Program-made: the position numbers and the translations under genes
The notes under the pieces: model-generated
The model's input: the letters and a program-made list of their open reading frames with translations, nothing else
What the model was told of the DNA's origin: nothing
The model's database searches: none
In this document: piece after piece, positions 16,975-24,778 of the stretch
How the letters are laid out: each line of letters begins with the position of its first letter
Position numbering within the stretch: the first letter of the stretch is position 1
NCBI RefSeq assembly: GCF_003970675.1
Contig: NZ_CP034562.1
Location: forward strand, 3,694,001 to 3,758,000
Length of the DNA stretch: 64,000 nt
Source of the DNA: Flammeovirga pectinis
GTDB lineage: Bacteria; Bacteroidota; Bacteroidia; Cytophagales; Flammeovirgaceae
Reading direction: 5' to 3'

Positions 16975-17901
16975 TCAATTGACTTCTTCTAACGATACTT
17001 TAGGTACTTCCATTACCTCTACCCACATTTTCAAATCTTCAATTGGTCTTTTTCTTCTATCAACTTTTTGATTTGATAAACTATCTATTATATATAACCC
17101 ATCAATTACTTGCCCAAACACAGTATATTTTTGATCTAAGAAAGGTGCTCCTCCAACCGAAGTATATTTTGCTATTTCTTCTTTATTTAATCGGTCTACT
17201 AATTTCACCTTATATTTTTTCTCCATTAAAGGAATACATTTTTTCATTAACCTTTTCTGCCCTTGAACATCTTCCCTCTCGCTAAGCGTTGTATAAGCTA
17301 CAGCTATATTTGCGTACTCAGGGTCTTCAATTAAAGCACTAAAATATTTATTTACTTTCCCATGGTCAGTTCTTGTTTCTAACAAGTCTTTTTTTCTATA
17401 AGCTCTTCCTTGTACTAAATAAAATTGCCCTGCATTAGATTCTAGGTTGGGGTTTACATTATCTCCTTTTCTAGCCATTGCTAAAGCTCCTTTCTGATGA
17501 AAATGGGTTTCAGTAATTTCTGCAGGTAATGTATAATCTAAACCTCCTTGTCCTAAACTCTCACCTTCAGACGCAAAACGAGAATCAGGGTCTCCACCTT
17601 GAATCATAAAGCCTTTAATTACACGGTGAAACAATAAGCTATCGTAATAATGTTGCTTTGCTAGTTTAATGAAATTTTCTTTATGGATGGGGGTATCATC
17701 AAATAAAATCACATCCATGGTACCGTACTTTGTATGTATTTTCACAAGGAAATCATCCCCTTCATGTTGTACCTTAGTCGTAACCGTTTTCTCTTGTTCC
17801 CAATCACCATTTCCACTACCGTTACATGAAAACAAGATAAAAGCTAACCCACACAGTATCAATAATGAAGGTGTTCTAGTTTTTTTGTATTTTTTTTGCA
17901 C
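16975..17901 (-). CDS. Lipoprotein peptidyl-prolyl cis-trans isomerase (cyclophilin), GTG start
   Basis: This cyclophilin-type isomerase is exported and lipid-anchored. A GTG at 17901 gives a normal signal sequence (KKYKKTRT then SLLILCGLAFILFSC, lipobox Cys). An ATG at 17958 would add 19 residues before it and is less likely. The cyclophilin core is split: VKIHTKYGTMDVILFDDTP, FHRVIKGFMIQGGDP and GQFYLVQGR precede about 90 mainly helical residues, then YTVFGQVIDGL resumes the fold. It probably assists folding of periplasmic or surface proteins. Single gene. Confidence 0.87.
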   Translation of the reverse strand: MQKKYKKTRTPSLLILCGLAFILFSCNGSGNGDWEQEKTVTTKVQHEGDDFLVKIHTKYGTMDVILFDDTPIHKENFIKLAKQHYYDSLLFHRVIKGFMIQGGDPDSRFASEGESLGQGGLDYTLPAEITETHFHQKGALAMARKGDNVNPNLESNAGQFYLVQGRAYRKKDLLETRTDHGKVNKYFSALIEDPEYANIAVAYTTLSEREDVQGQKRLMKKCIPLMEKKYKVKLVDRLNKEEIAKYTSVGGAPFLDQKYTVFGQVIDGLYIIDSLSNQKVDRRKRPIEDLKMWVEVMEVPKVSLEEVN

Positions 17902-18135
17902 AATTATATACCAATTTGTGTTAAATTCACGTTTAATAAATAACAAGTACAAACTCACTTTCTAAATCGCACTTACAGTAAGTTATTTTTATGTTATTGT
18001 ATTGTAAAGGTAAGGACTATATAATTGCTATACATAATCGACTCTACCTTGTTACATAAAAATAGAATCTTTGATACACCGATTTATTTATGCAAGTACT
18101 TAGACAATAAGAATAGGGACCAATAAGAATTAATC

Positions 18136-18558
18136 ATGACGATGGCATTTACAAATGGCGTAGAGCAGCCAACGGTACAAAAAGCGATTGTGGTCGATGA
18201 CAATGTTATCAATGCACATTACCTCAAGAAAATGTTAACTGATGAAGGACTAGAAATAACTGTAATATCAGATACTTCTCAACTTTTCAAATTATCAAAT
18301 GAGGTTGCCGTTAAAATGGTGTTTCTAAACGAAGAGACATTAGGGGGACAAATGAATGAGACAATAGATAGATTGTCGCAAATAGCTGAGGATACCAACC
18401 ATTCTATTACAATAGTTGGCACAACACCTTATAGCTTAGAAGGTGCACGTAAGAAATTGTTAAGTATGGGGGCTGCTTATGCTTTAAGCACGCCTATTTA
18501 CAAAAATCATTTAGAAGAGATTATTAGAACTTCTACTAAAGAAAAAAATCCTTCCTAG
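18136..18558 (+). CDS. Degenerate response-regulator receiver domain protein
   Basis: The 140-residue protein is a stand-alone receiver-like domain. The paired acidic residues after beta-1 are present (VVDD, 21-22), but the phosphoacceptor Asp at the end of beta-3 is replaced by Asn (VFLNEET, N65) and the conserved Lys before the cis-proline is Thr (ALSTPI, T119). It therefore should not take part in normal phosphotransfer and may work as a phosphorylation-independent binding domain. No histidine kinase or output domain is adjacent. The weak similarity leaves some doubt about the family. Confidence 0.65.
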   Translation: MTMAFTNGVEQPTVQKAIVVDDNVINAHYLKKMLTDEGLEITVISDTSQLFKLSNEVAVKMVFLNEETLGGQMNETIDRLSQIAEDTNHSITIVGTTPYSLEGARKKLLSMGAAYALSTPIYKNHLEEIIRTSTKEKNPS

Positions 18559-18590
18559 TACACAATGTTCTAGAAAGGATCTTATTTTAT
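18548..18590 (+). terminator. Possible terminator after the receiver-like gene
   Basis: ATCCTT-x-CTAG pairs with CTAG-x-AAGGAT (one C-A mismatch) and is followed by CTTATTTTATTTTAT. It overlaps the end of the coding region. Confidence 0.4.
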
Positions 18591-18611
18591 TTTATAACCA
18601 CTCTTTTTTAA

Positions 18612-19481
18612 TTACAAAGAAGAGACTGGCATCTTACGGTCTACTTTTTTAACAAGACCTGATAATACTTTTCCTGGACCACACTCAATAAATTCTGTTA
18701 CACCATCAGCAATCATTGCCTGAACAATTTGTGTCCAACGTACTGGTGCTGTTAACTGTGCAATTAAATTAGCTTTAATTGTTTCTGGGTCTGTTTGAGG
18801 CTTAGCATCTACATTTTGGTAGATTGGGCATTTTGGTGTATTTAATACTGTTTCTTCAATTGCCTTTTGTAATTCCTCTTTTGCAGGCTCCATAAATGGA
18901 GAATGGAATGCTCCGCCTACTGGTAAAGGTAGTGCTCTTTTTGCTCCAGCTTCTTTAGCTACTTCACACGCTTTCTCTATGCCTTCTTTAGAACCAGAGA
19001 TCACTAACTGACCAGGACAGTTATAGTTTGCTGCTACTACTCCTTCTACGCTATCACATACTTTCTCTACGTCTTCATCAGAAAGACCTAAAATAGCAGC
19101 CATAGTAGATGGATTCATTTCACATGCTTTTTGCATAGCTGCAGCTCTTTTAGCTACTAATCTTAAAGCATCTTCAAAGTTTAATGCTCCACAAGCTACT
19201 AAAGCAGAAAACTCTCCTAAAGAATGACCTGCTACTACATCTGGAGTAAACTCATCTGCACATAAAGCAGTAATTACAGAATGTAAAAATACAGCTGGCT
19301 GAGTTACGTTTGTTTGTTTTAATTCGTCGGCTGTACCTTCGAACATCACATCTGTAATGCGGAAATCTAAAATTTCGTTCGCTTTTTCGAAAAGCTCTTT
19401 TGCTTTCTCATTAGAATCATACAGATCCTTACCCATTCCAACAAATTGTGCGCCTTGACCTGGGAATACATATGCTTTCAT
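18612..19481 (-). CDS. fabD: Malonyl-CoA--acyl carrier protein transacylase
   Basis: The 289-residue enzyme moves malonyl groups from CoA to ACP for fatty-acid synthesis. The N terminus has FPGQGAQFVGMG, the catalytic serine lies in GHSLGEFSA, and the second catalytic residue in GGAFHSPFM. The C-terminal FIECGPGKVLSGL is typical. Length is normal. It is a single gene here, not clustered with other fab genes, with a -7 element at 19523-19530. Confidence 0.97.
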   Translation of the reverse strand: MKAYVFPGQGAQFVGMGKDLYDSNEKAKELFEKANEILDFRITDVMFEGTADELKQTNVTQPAVFLHSVITALCADEFTPDVVAGHSLGEFSALVACGALNFEDALRLVAKRAAAMQKACEMNPSTMAAILGLSDEDVEKVCDSVEGVVAANYNCPGQLVISGSKEGIEKACEVAKEAGAKRALPLPVGGAFHSPFMEPAKEELQKAIEETVLNTPKCPIYQNVDAKPQTDPETIKANLIAQLTAPVRWTQIVQAMIADGVTEFIECGPGKVLSGLVKKVDRKMPVSSL

Positions 19482-19522
19482 ATTACTAATATCTTATGGT
19501 TTTATTGCTGTTCTAAACACAG

Positions 19523-19530
19523 CAAAGATA
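19523..19530 (-). promoter_or_regulatory. Candidate -7 element for fabD
   Basis: The minus strand reads TATCTTTG (TAnnTTTG), 42 bases upstream of the start codon. The -33 region holds TTTC rather than TTTG. Confidence 0.45.
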
Positions 19531-19600
19531 ATTTAAAATTAAGTGGTAAGAAATAGACGGGTGTGATGATCTACCTCAATCTTTTACTAATTTTTAGGCA

Positions 19601-19633
19601 AAAAAAAAGCTCCAACATTTCTGTTGAAGCTTT
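19601..19633 (-). terminator. Terminator of the tRNA-Asn pair
   Basis: On the minus strand AAAGCTTCAACA pairs with TGTTGGAGCTTT (one A-C mismatch) and runs into a T-tract of nine. It starts two bases after the downstream tRNA-Asn. Confidence 0.88.
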
Positions 19634-19634
19634 G

Positions 19635-19708
19635 CTCCCCTTCTTGGACTCGAACCAAGGACCCTTTGATTAACAGTCAAATGCTCTAACCAGCTGAGCT
19701 AAAGGGGA
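19635..19708 (-). tRNA. tRNA-Asn(GUU), second copy
   Basis: The 74-nt cloverleaf has acceptor stem TCCCCTT/AAGGGGA, D arm AGCTC..GAGC, anticodon stem-loop TTTGA-CTGTTAA-TCAAA (anticodon GTT), T arm CTTGGTTCGAGTCCAAG and discriminator G. CCA is not encoded. It is identical to the copy at 19733-19806. Confidence 0.97.
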
Positions 19709-19732
19709 ATTTGAATTTGAAATATTTTTTTG

Positions 19733-19806
19733 CTCCCCTTCTTGGACTCGAACCAAGGACCCTTTGATTAACAGTCAAATGCTCTAACCAGCTGAGCTAA
19801 AGGGGA
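19733..19806 (-). tRNA. tRNA-Asn(GUU), first copy
   Basis: Identical 74-nt tRNA-Asn, 24 bases upstream of the second copy in the direction of transcription. Both lie between one promoter (19865-19895) and one terminator (19601-19633). Confidence 0.97.
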
Positions 19807-19864
19807 AGGAGATATTTCAAATTCGTTTTGCTTTTTAAGAGAGCGTTTTCCCTTTAAAGCGATG

Positions 19865-19895
19865 CAAAAGTAGGAGCATTTTTTGAATTTGCAAA
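19865..19895 (-). promoter_or_regulatory. Promoter of the tRNA-Asn pair
   Basis: On the minus strand TTTG (19895-19892), 19 bases, and TACTTTTG (19872-19865) form a full match to the Bacteroidota housekeeping promoter TTTG-N19-TAnnTTTG. This leaves about a 50-base leader before the first tRNA. Confidence 0.8.
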
Positions 19896-19974
19896 ATACT
19901 TTTCAAAAAAAAGTATCAATAAATTTTAATTACATTGATTTTCAAGCAGAAAAAGATCTAAAAAAGTTTATTTT

Positions 19975-20583
19975 TTATTTTTGATCTTCCCAATATCCAT
20001 TAATATCTTCTATATAATCTAAGATATCTTTAACACCTTGGCGTGTTTCTGAAGAAGAAATAAATATTGGAGGACACTCTTCCCACTGCTTTTTTAACTC
20101 TCTTTTATAAATAGCAATATTTTTTGAGGCTTTACCCTGCCCTAATTTATCAGACTTTGTAAAAACAATAGAAAATGCCAATTCCTTTTCTCCCAACCAA
20201 GCCATAAATTCTAAATCATTTTTTTGTGGCTCATGACGAATATCAATCAGAACAAAAGTATTCATCAAATTTTCTCTTGATGCAATGTACTTTCTAATCA
20301 TAGGCATAAACTTTTCGCGTGCAGTTTTACTGATTTGTGCGTATCCATAGCCGGGCAAATCACATAAATACCACTCATCATTAATAATAAAGTGATTTAT
20401 TAATTGTGTTTTACCTGGTGTAGAAGAAGTTTTTGCTAATTTTTTCTGCCCTGTAATTGCGTTTATCAAAGAAGATTTACCAACATTTGACCTACCAATA
20501 AATGCATATTCCGGAACTTTTGGTTCTGGACATTTCTCTGCATCAGTATTACTCATTACAAAAACAGCTTCTTTAATTTTCAT
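19975..20583 (-). CDS. engB: Ribosome-biogenesis GTPase EngB (YihA/YsxC)
   Basis: This P-loop GTPase is needed for late large-subunit ribosome assembly. Motifs are G1 [10 protein letters not shown]3 DLPGYGYA and G4 TKSDK. The start is taken at 20583 (MKIKEAVF, 202 residues), which matches the family's usual N terminus. An ATG at 20649 would add 22 residues with no counterpart in the family. It is divergent from the RNase P RNA gene. Confidence 0.94.
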   Translation of the reverse strand: MKIKEAVFVMSNTDAEKCPEPKVPEYAFIGRSNVGKSSLINAITGQKKLAKTSSTPGKTQLINHFIINDEWYLCDLPGYGYAQISKTAREKFMPMIRKYIASRENLMNTFVLIDIRHEPQKNDLEFMAWLGEKELAFSIVFTKSDKLGQGKASKNIAIYKRELKKQWEECPPIFISSSETRQGVKDILDYIEDINGYWEDQK

Positions 20584-20815
20584 CTTTTTATATTTTTGAT
20601 TCGAGAGCATTTTCTTGCTCAACGATAGAATTTCAAAGTTTTGAATCACAAAGTTAGAGAAAAGTGCTGTATTTCTGCTTTTTAACCCTTTAATAATGTT
20701 TATCAGATAGTTTATAACTTATTTTCTACCCTCTGATTTACCTTTCTTCTTCTCAATATTTTTAAACCATCTTGTAATTCAAGCCACTTCAGTCATCAAA
20801 ATTCATAAATCTGAT

Positions 20816-20823
20816 TACCTTTG
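20816..20823 (+). promoter_or_regulatory. -7 element of the RNase P RNA gene
   Basis: TACCTTTG (TAnnTTTG) ends 6 bases before the first paired base of the RNA, which is the distance expected between -7 box and transcription start. The -33 box is not evident. Confidence 0.6.
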
Positions 20824-20828
20824 TGCCA

Positions 20829-21222
20829 AACGCACGTCACCTTGTCGCTTCATTTTAGATGAAGAGGAAAGTCCGAGCATCAGAGAGCATCACACTTCCT
20901 AACGGGAAGGCGCTCATTTATGAGTGACAGAAAGTGCCACAGAAAATATACCGCCTTTCGGGGTAAGGGTGAAATGGTGGGGTAAGAGCCCACCGCGTCT
21001 ATGGCGACATAGATGGCAGGGTAAACCTTGTGAGATGAAAGACCAAATAGGTCTTACCACCCTTCGGGGATGAAGTTGCTCGCTTCATAGCTTTTGCGGG
21101 TAAGATGGGTAGGTCGATGGAGCCTATGAGCAATTGTAGGCCTAGATAAATGACAGGGACCACGTACTTTTTCTTCGGGAATTGACCATGGAGGTACAGA
21201 ACTCGGCTTATAGACGTGCGTT
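20829..21222 (+). ncRNA. rnpB: RNase P RNA (bacterial type A)
   Basis: The about 394-nt catalytic RNA trims tRNA 5' leaders. The ends pair through P1 (AACGCACGTC / GACGTGCGTT). Conserved blocks are GAGGAAAGTCCGAGC (CR I), CAGAAAGTGCCACAGAAAA, AGGGTGAAATGGTGGGGTAA, GGTAAACC, AGATAAATGACAGGG and the 3' ACAGAACTCGGCTTATAG (CR V). Transcription ends at the T-run at 21221-21230, where P1 acts as the terminator stem. Confidence 0.97.
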
Positions 21223-21312
21223 TTTTTCTTTTCCTTTCTGAGAGTAATCCTTCTCTCTACGCTAAATAACAGTCGTTTATTATTCTTAACTAAAGGCTAA
21301 CCTTTCTATGGT

Positions 21313-21320
21313 TATCTTTG
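21313..21320 (+). promoter_or_regulatory. -7 element for the glycerophosphodiesterase gene
   Basis: TATCTTTG (TAnnTTTG) lies 35 bases before the ATG at 21356 and within a longer possible reading frame that begins at 21308. This favours the downstream start. Confidence 0.5.
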
Positions 21321-21355
21321 TCGGCATCATTATTAATCAAAATATTCTGTTCAAA

Positions 21356-22219
21356 ATGAGAAATTTATTTGTCCTTGTGGCATTACTTTTTAGCACGATT
21401 CAGGTTCAGGCTCAAAAATTAAATTTTAAATCTGTCGACGACCTTTATCAATTTATGGACTACAATAACAGTCCTAAACAATTAGTAAGTGCACACAGAG
21501 GAGGACCTTACCCTGGATACCCTGAAAACTGTATTCCTACTTTTAATCATCTTACTAAAAATGTTTATGCACCAGTTATAGAATTGGATGTGGAAATGAG
21601 TAAAGATAGTGTGTTATTTTTAATGCACGATAATGAGTTAGGTAGAACAACTACGGGTAATGGATCTGTTAGAAATTACACTTGGAAAGAGTTACAGGAT
21701 ATCCGTTTAAAAGACGACGAAGGTACGCTAACAAAATACAAGTTCGATACATTTGATAAAGTCTTAAAATGGACAAAAAAAGGAAAAGCTATTCTTACAG
21801 TTGATGTAAAAAGAGGTGTACCTTTCGAAAAAATTGTTGCTGCAATCCATAAGGCACAAGTAGAAAAATATGCTGCAGTAATTACTTACAATTGGGAAGA
21901 CGCTAAGTTGGTACACAAATTAGCTCCAGAATTAATGATTTCTGTAACAATTATGGATGATAAAGGATGGGAAGCTGCAAAAGCATCTGGTATTCCTTTT
22001 GATAGAATGATTGCTTTTACTGGAGTAAAATTAGCAGATAAATCACTTTTTGATAAATTACACAAAGAAGGTATTTATTGTATTTCTGCCACTTTCCATA
22101 CTTCTGATAAAGAAACTGAAGTAGTAAAAAGACAAGCTGAATACAAAGCTGCGTGGGATTTAGGTGCTGATATTATTGCAACAGATTTACCTATTGAAGC
22201 CAACCAAGCTATCAAATAA
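21356..22219 (+). CDS. Secreted glycerophosphodiester phosphodiesterase
   Basis: The 287-residue GDPD-family enzyme hydrolyses glycerophosphodiesters to glycerol-3-phosphate and an alcohol. The start at 21356 gives a clean signal peptide (MRNLFVLVALLF ... VQAQ). The TIM-barrel motifs are VSAHRGGPY with PENC, ELDVEMSKD and LMHDNELGRTT, which hold the catalytic His pair and metal-binding acidic residues, and IATDLP near the end. It is probably periplasmic, for phosphate or glycerol scavenging. Single gene with its own promoter motif and terminator. Confidence 0.92.
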   Translation: MRNLFVLVALLFSTIQVQAQKLNFKSVDDLYQFMDYNNSPKQLVSAHRGGPYPGYPENCIPTFNHLTKNVYAPVIELDVEMSKDSVLFLMHDNELGRTTTGNGSVRNYTWKELQDIRLKDDEGTLTKYKFDTFDKVLKWTKKGKAILTVDVKRGVPFEKIVAAIHKAQVEKYAAVITYNWEDAKLVHKLAPELMISVTIMDDKGWEAAKASGIPFDRMIAFTGVKLADKSLFDKLHKEGIYCISATFHTSDKETEVVKRQAEYKAAWDLGADIIATDLPIEANQAIK

Positions 22220-22226
22220 ATAAAAA

Positions 22227-22255
22227 GCTGTTCCGGGAGAAACTCTCGGAACAGC
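22227..22255 (+). terminator. Hairpin after the glycerophosphodiesterase gene
   Basis: GCTGTTCCGGGAG and CTCTCGGAACAGC form a 13-bp stem (one G-T pair) with a 3-nt loop just after the stop codon. The trailing sequence is CTGCTTTAAAA, so the T-tract is weak. Confidence 0.65.
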
Positions 22256-22570
22256 CTGCTTTAAAATTCACTCTTTTATTGTTCTAATTAAAAACTTTCA
22301 ACTAATTATTGTAAGTAGACTTACCTGATTACAATTTTATTTCTTTTGTATATTTTACTCTAAAAACACTTCGAATGTTATTCTTTACTTTTTTTGAGAT
22401 GTAGGGTTTTTATCTAATTTAAAACGATAGATGAGCTTCAATTAAAAACATTCAATTACTTCTTCAATTCCCCCTTCTTTTTTTACTTAAAATACTTTAT
22501 TTGAAGTCCTAAACACAAAAACTGTGAGAAGTAAAATAACCTTACATTGTACTACTACTTATATATCTTA
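22256..22570. other. Intergenic stretch with no gene except a CTD remnant
   Basis: No credible reading frame on either strand. It holds the 25-base sorting-domain remnant at 22321-22345, and otherwise AT-rich sequence without a clear terminator for the minus-strand gene that ends at 22571. Confidence 0.5.
22321..22345 (-). pseudogene. Remnant of a T9SS sorting-domain C terminus
   Basis: These 25 bases are identical to 24779-24803, the last codons of the neighbouring T9SS cargo gene. On the minus strand they read RNKIVIR followed by a stop codon. Sequence upstream of it in this strand no longer codes. The simplest reading is that another paralogue of the array was deleted, leaving only its last codons. 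Confidence 0.5.
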
Positions 22571-24454
22571 TTAATTTACAATTACCTTATTTTTTGTTCG
22601 TTCTGAACCCGAAGAAATAACAACATAATACATACCTGTGGTGAGGTTATTAGGTAAACTCAACTGATATAAATAGGCTTCTGCTTCAATATCAATTAAG
22701 TGTTCTTCTTTTAAGATATTTCCATGCTGATCGTAAAGTTGAATTTCAATTTCTCGTTGGTAACTCATTAAGCCATTAATTACAATATTTGTAGCCTTTG
22801 CACTAGAAGATATATTATTTGGATATACCTTTGTCATCATTTTTTCTTGCTTGTAAAGTGAGGTTACTTTTAAAGGACCAAAAGATTCATTTACTCCATC
22901 AAAATCGTATTGAATAAGTTTATAATATGCAACATTTAATGGGTATTCATCTACATAAGCATAATCGATGGCATAATTACTATTTCCTCCTTCACTCTCA
23001 ATTTTTGATAATAAATTCCAGTTCTTAGTATCTGTTGATCTCCAAATCTCAAAATGAGAATTATTTACTTCTGTAGCTGTTGTCCATTCTAATGCCACAC
23101 TATTATCTTCTAAAGTGAATGCTTCAAAACTCACTAATGTAACTGGAAGGTCTTCTGAATTACTTGTAATTGTAACTTCGGGAATAGATAATACTCTTTG
23201 GTTAGAAGATGATAAATCTCGCTTTCTTCCTGCGGAACTTCCTTCTGCAACAAACTCTAGTTTAATTTTTCTTTCTGTATCAAAATAGGTTTGAATAGCA
23301 CTTATTTTTTCAGGGTCTATTTTATCTTTATTTTGACTATTCTTATGGTATTTGGCCAACTCCTTTTTTACATCGTTATTCTTTATCTGCCATTTTATAG
23401 AATGTAGAGCATCTTCTAAATCTTTTAAACTATAAATTACTTTACCATTTAACTCGTTTACTTTTAATTCGTTCGATGTAAAACCTTCTGATGAGGCTAC
23501 TCTAATTTCTTTTCCAAACCAACCTGTTGCTGCAGAAACTCTTATTCCTGTCATTATTGTAGTTGCAATTTCGTCTGAATCAAAATCTGAATGGGCAGAT
23601 ACACTATCTGATTTAAAGAAATCTGCTTGGTGGTTATTAGAAGAGTAAGTTATACTTAACGTTGAAGAAAAAGGGCCGTCTGGATCTATTCTATTTCCTA
23701 CTAAAGTTTCTCCACTATTATCTATCTGGTATTCTTCAAAATCTCCAGAATCTATAATCGTTTGCACTTTTGCTATTTCAGGTATTACTCTATTATTATT
23801 GATCCATTTAACAAATAAACCAAAAAAAGGTACGGAGTACCACCCTTCTAAATCCACTTTAATAGCAGTTAATTCATCTACTCTATCCTGTAAAGCAGCT
23901 CCATCTACACTACTTGTAGAAACACTTCCTGAAGCATATAAATTATTATTAAAAGCTCCTGAAGCAAAGTTAATTGCGGCATTACCATTAATATGAAAAG
24001 CAGCACTTTCTGCAATGTTTAAAGAAGAATTCATCGATAGATTTACATCAGAAGCATCTCCAATAATCAAATTCCCTTTTAAAATAAATATCCCTCCATC
24101 TTCAATTGTGATTTTTGAATAGTTTTTCAATTCTAAATTTCCATTTACAGAAAATGCTGCTCCATTTTTAACAATAATTTCTACACCACAATATATATCA
24201 CCACTCCAATCATCACCACTTAAAATTAACGTATTACCATCCATATCAATATGAACAGTAGTACCTGAATTTATCGTTAATGTTCTATTTTCTGATTTTG
24301 CTTTATAGGTCTCATCACTTCCATAAGATAAATAACAGCTTTCTGTAAAACTCTTATTCGAACTAATATTTCCAGGAGAAATACATTCAGCAAATCCATT
24401 TAGAGTAAATGAAAATAAGATAAAAAACAGTAAAAAGGGGGTATTAAGCTTCAT
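22571..24454 (-). CDS. T9SS cargo protein A: beta-repeat, middle domain, sorting domain
   Basis: The 627-residue secreted protein begins with a signal peptide (to about 22, NGFA) followed by ECISPG and a second Cys about 17 residues on. Residues about 45-185 hold beta-solenoid-like repeats (NGAAFSVNGNLELKNYSK, GGIFILKGNLIIGD). Residues about 265-410 form a domain shared with the next two paralogues (DFF, GWFGKEI, IKWQIKNNDVKKELAKYH, IQTYFD). Then comes the module LPVTLVSFEAF ... WTTATEVNNSHFEIWRSTD and a T9SS type A sorting domain from about 545 (KVYPNN ... GMYYVVISSG). No enzyme motif was found; a surface or matrix structural role is an inference. Confidence 0.8.
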   Translation of the reverse strand: MKLNTPFLLFFILFSFTLNGFAECISPGNISSNKSFTESCYLSYGSDETYKAKSENRTLTINSGTTVHIDMDGNTLILSGDDWSGDIYCGVEIIVKNGAAFSVNGNLELKNYSKITIEDGGIFILKGNLIIGDASDVNLSMNSSLNIAESAAFHINGNAAINFASGAFNNNLYASGSVSTSSVDGAALQDRVDELTAIKVDLEGWYSVPFFGLFVKWINNNRVIPEIAKVQTIIDSGDFEEYQIDNSGETLVGNRIDPDGPFSSTLSITYSSNNHQADFFKSDSVSAHSDFDSDEIATTIMTGIRVSAATGWFGKEIRVASSEGFTSNELKVNELNGKVIYSLKDLEDALHSIKWQIKNNDVKKELAKYHKNSQNKDKIDPEKISAIQTYFDTERKIKLEFVAEGSSAGRKRDLSSSNQRVLSIPEVTITSNSEDLPVTLVSFEAFTLEDNSVALEWTTATEVNNSHFEIWRSTDTKNWNLLSKIESEGGNSNYAIDYAYVDEYPLNVAYYKLIQYDFDGVNESFGPLKVTSLYKQEKMMTKVYPNNISSSAKATNIVINGLMSYQREIEIQLYDQHGNILKEEHLIDIEAEAYLYQLSLPNNLTTGMYYVVISSGSERTKNKVIVN

Positions 24455-24778
24455 GATAATAATTTTTGATGATAATTAGTTGTCAATCAATTTTGATTAT
24501 AGCAGTTACTTCTACTACCTGTACATTTTCTAGCTTATAAGTGTTCACTATAAAAAAAACTTGACTGTAGGTTATCTCAAAAATGTAATGAAAGTACTGT
24601 ATACAGAAATTACATACTCTAAAACTTACATACTATTATTCCCTCAAAATAAATTAATAGCTCTTAAATATCATTTAATATTACTTTTCTTGTAAATCAT
24701 GGTATATACCTTACATAAAGCATAAAAAGGCTATCCTCTATAAAAGAAGATAGCCTTAGTGTTATATTCTACCGATAA
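24455..24778. other. Intergenic stretch between cargo A and B
   Basis: No coding potential on either strand. The only structure seen is the minus-strand terminator at 24722-24758. No TAnnTTTG motif lies just upstream of the cargo A start codon. Confidence 0.5.
24722..24758 (-). terminator. Terminator of cargo gene B
   Basis: On the minus strand AAGGCTATC pairs with GATAGCCTT and is followed by TTTATG. It lies 20 bases past the stop codon of the gene at 24779-26497. Confidence 0.8.
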
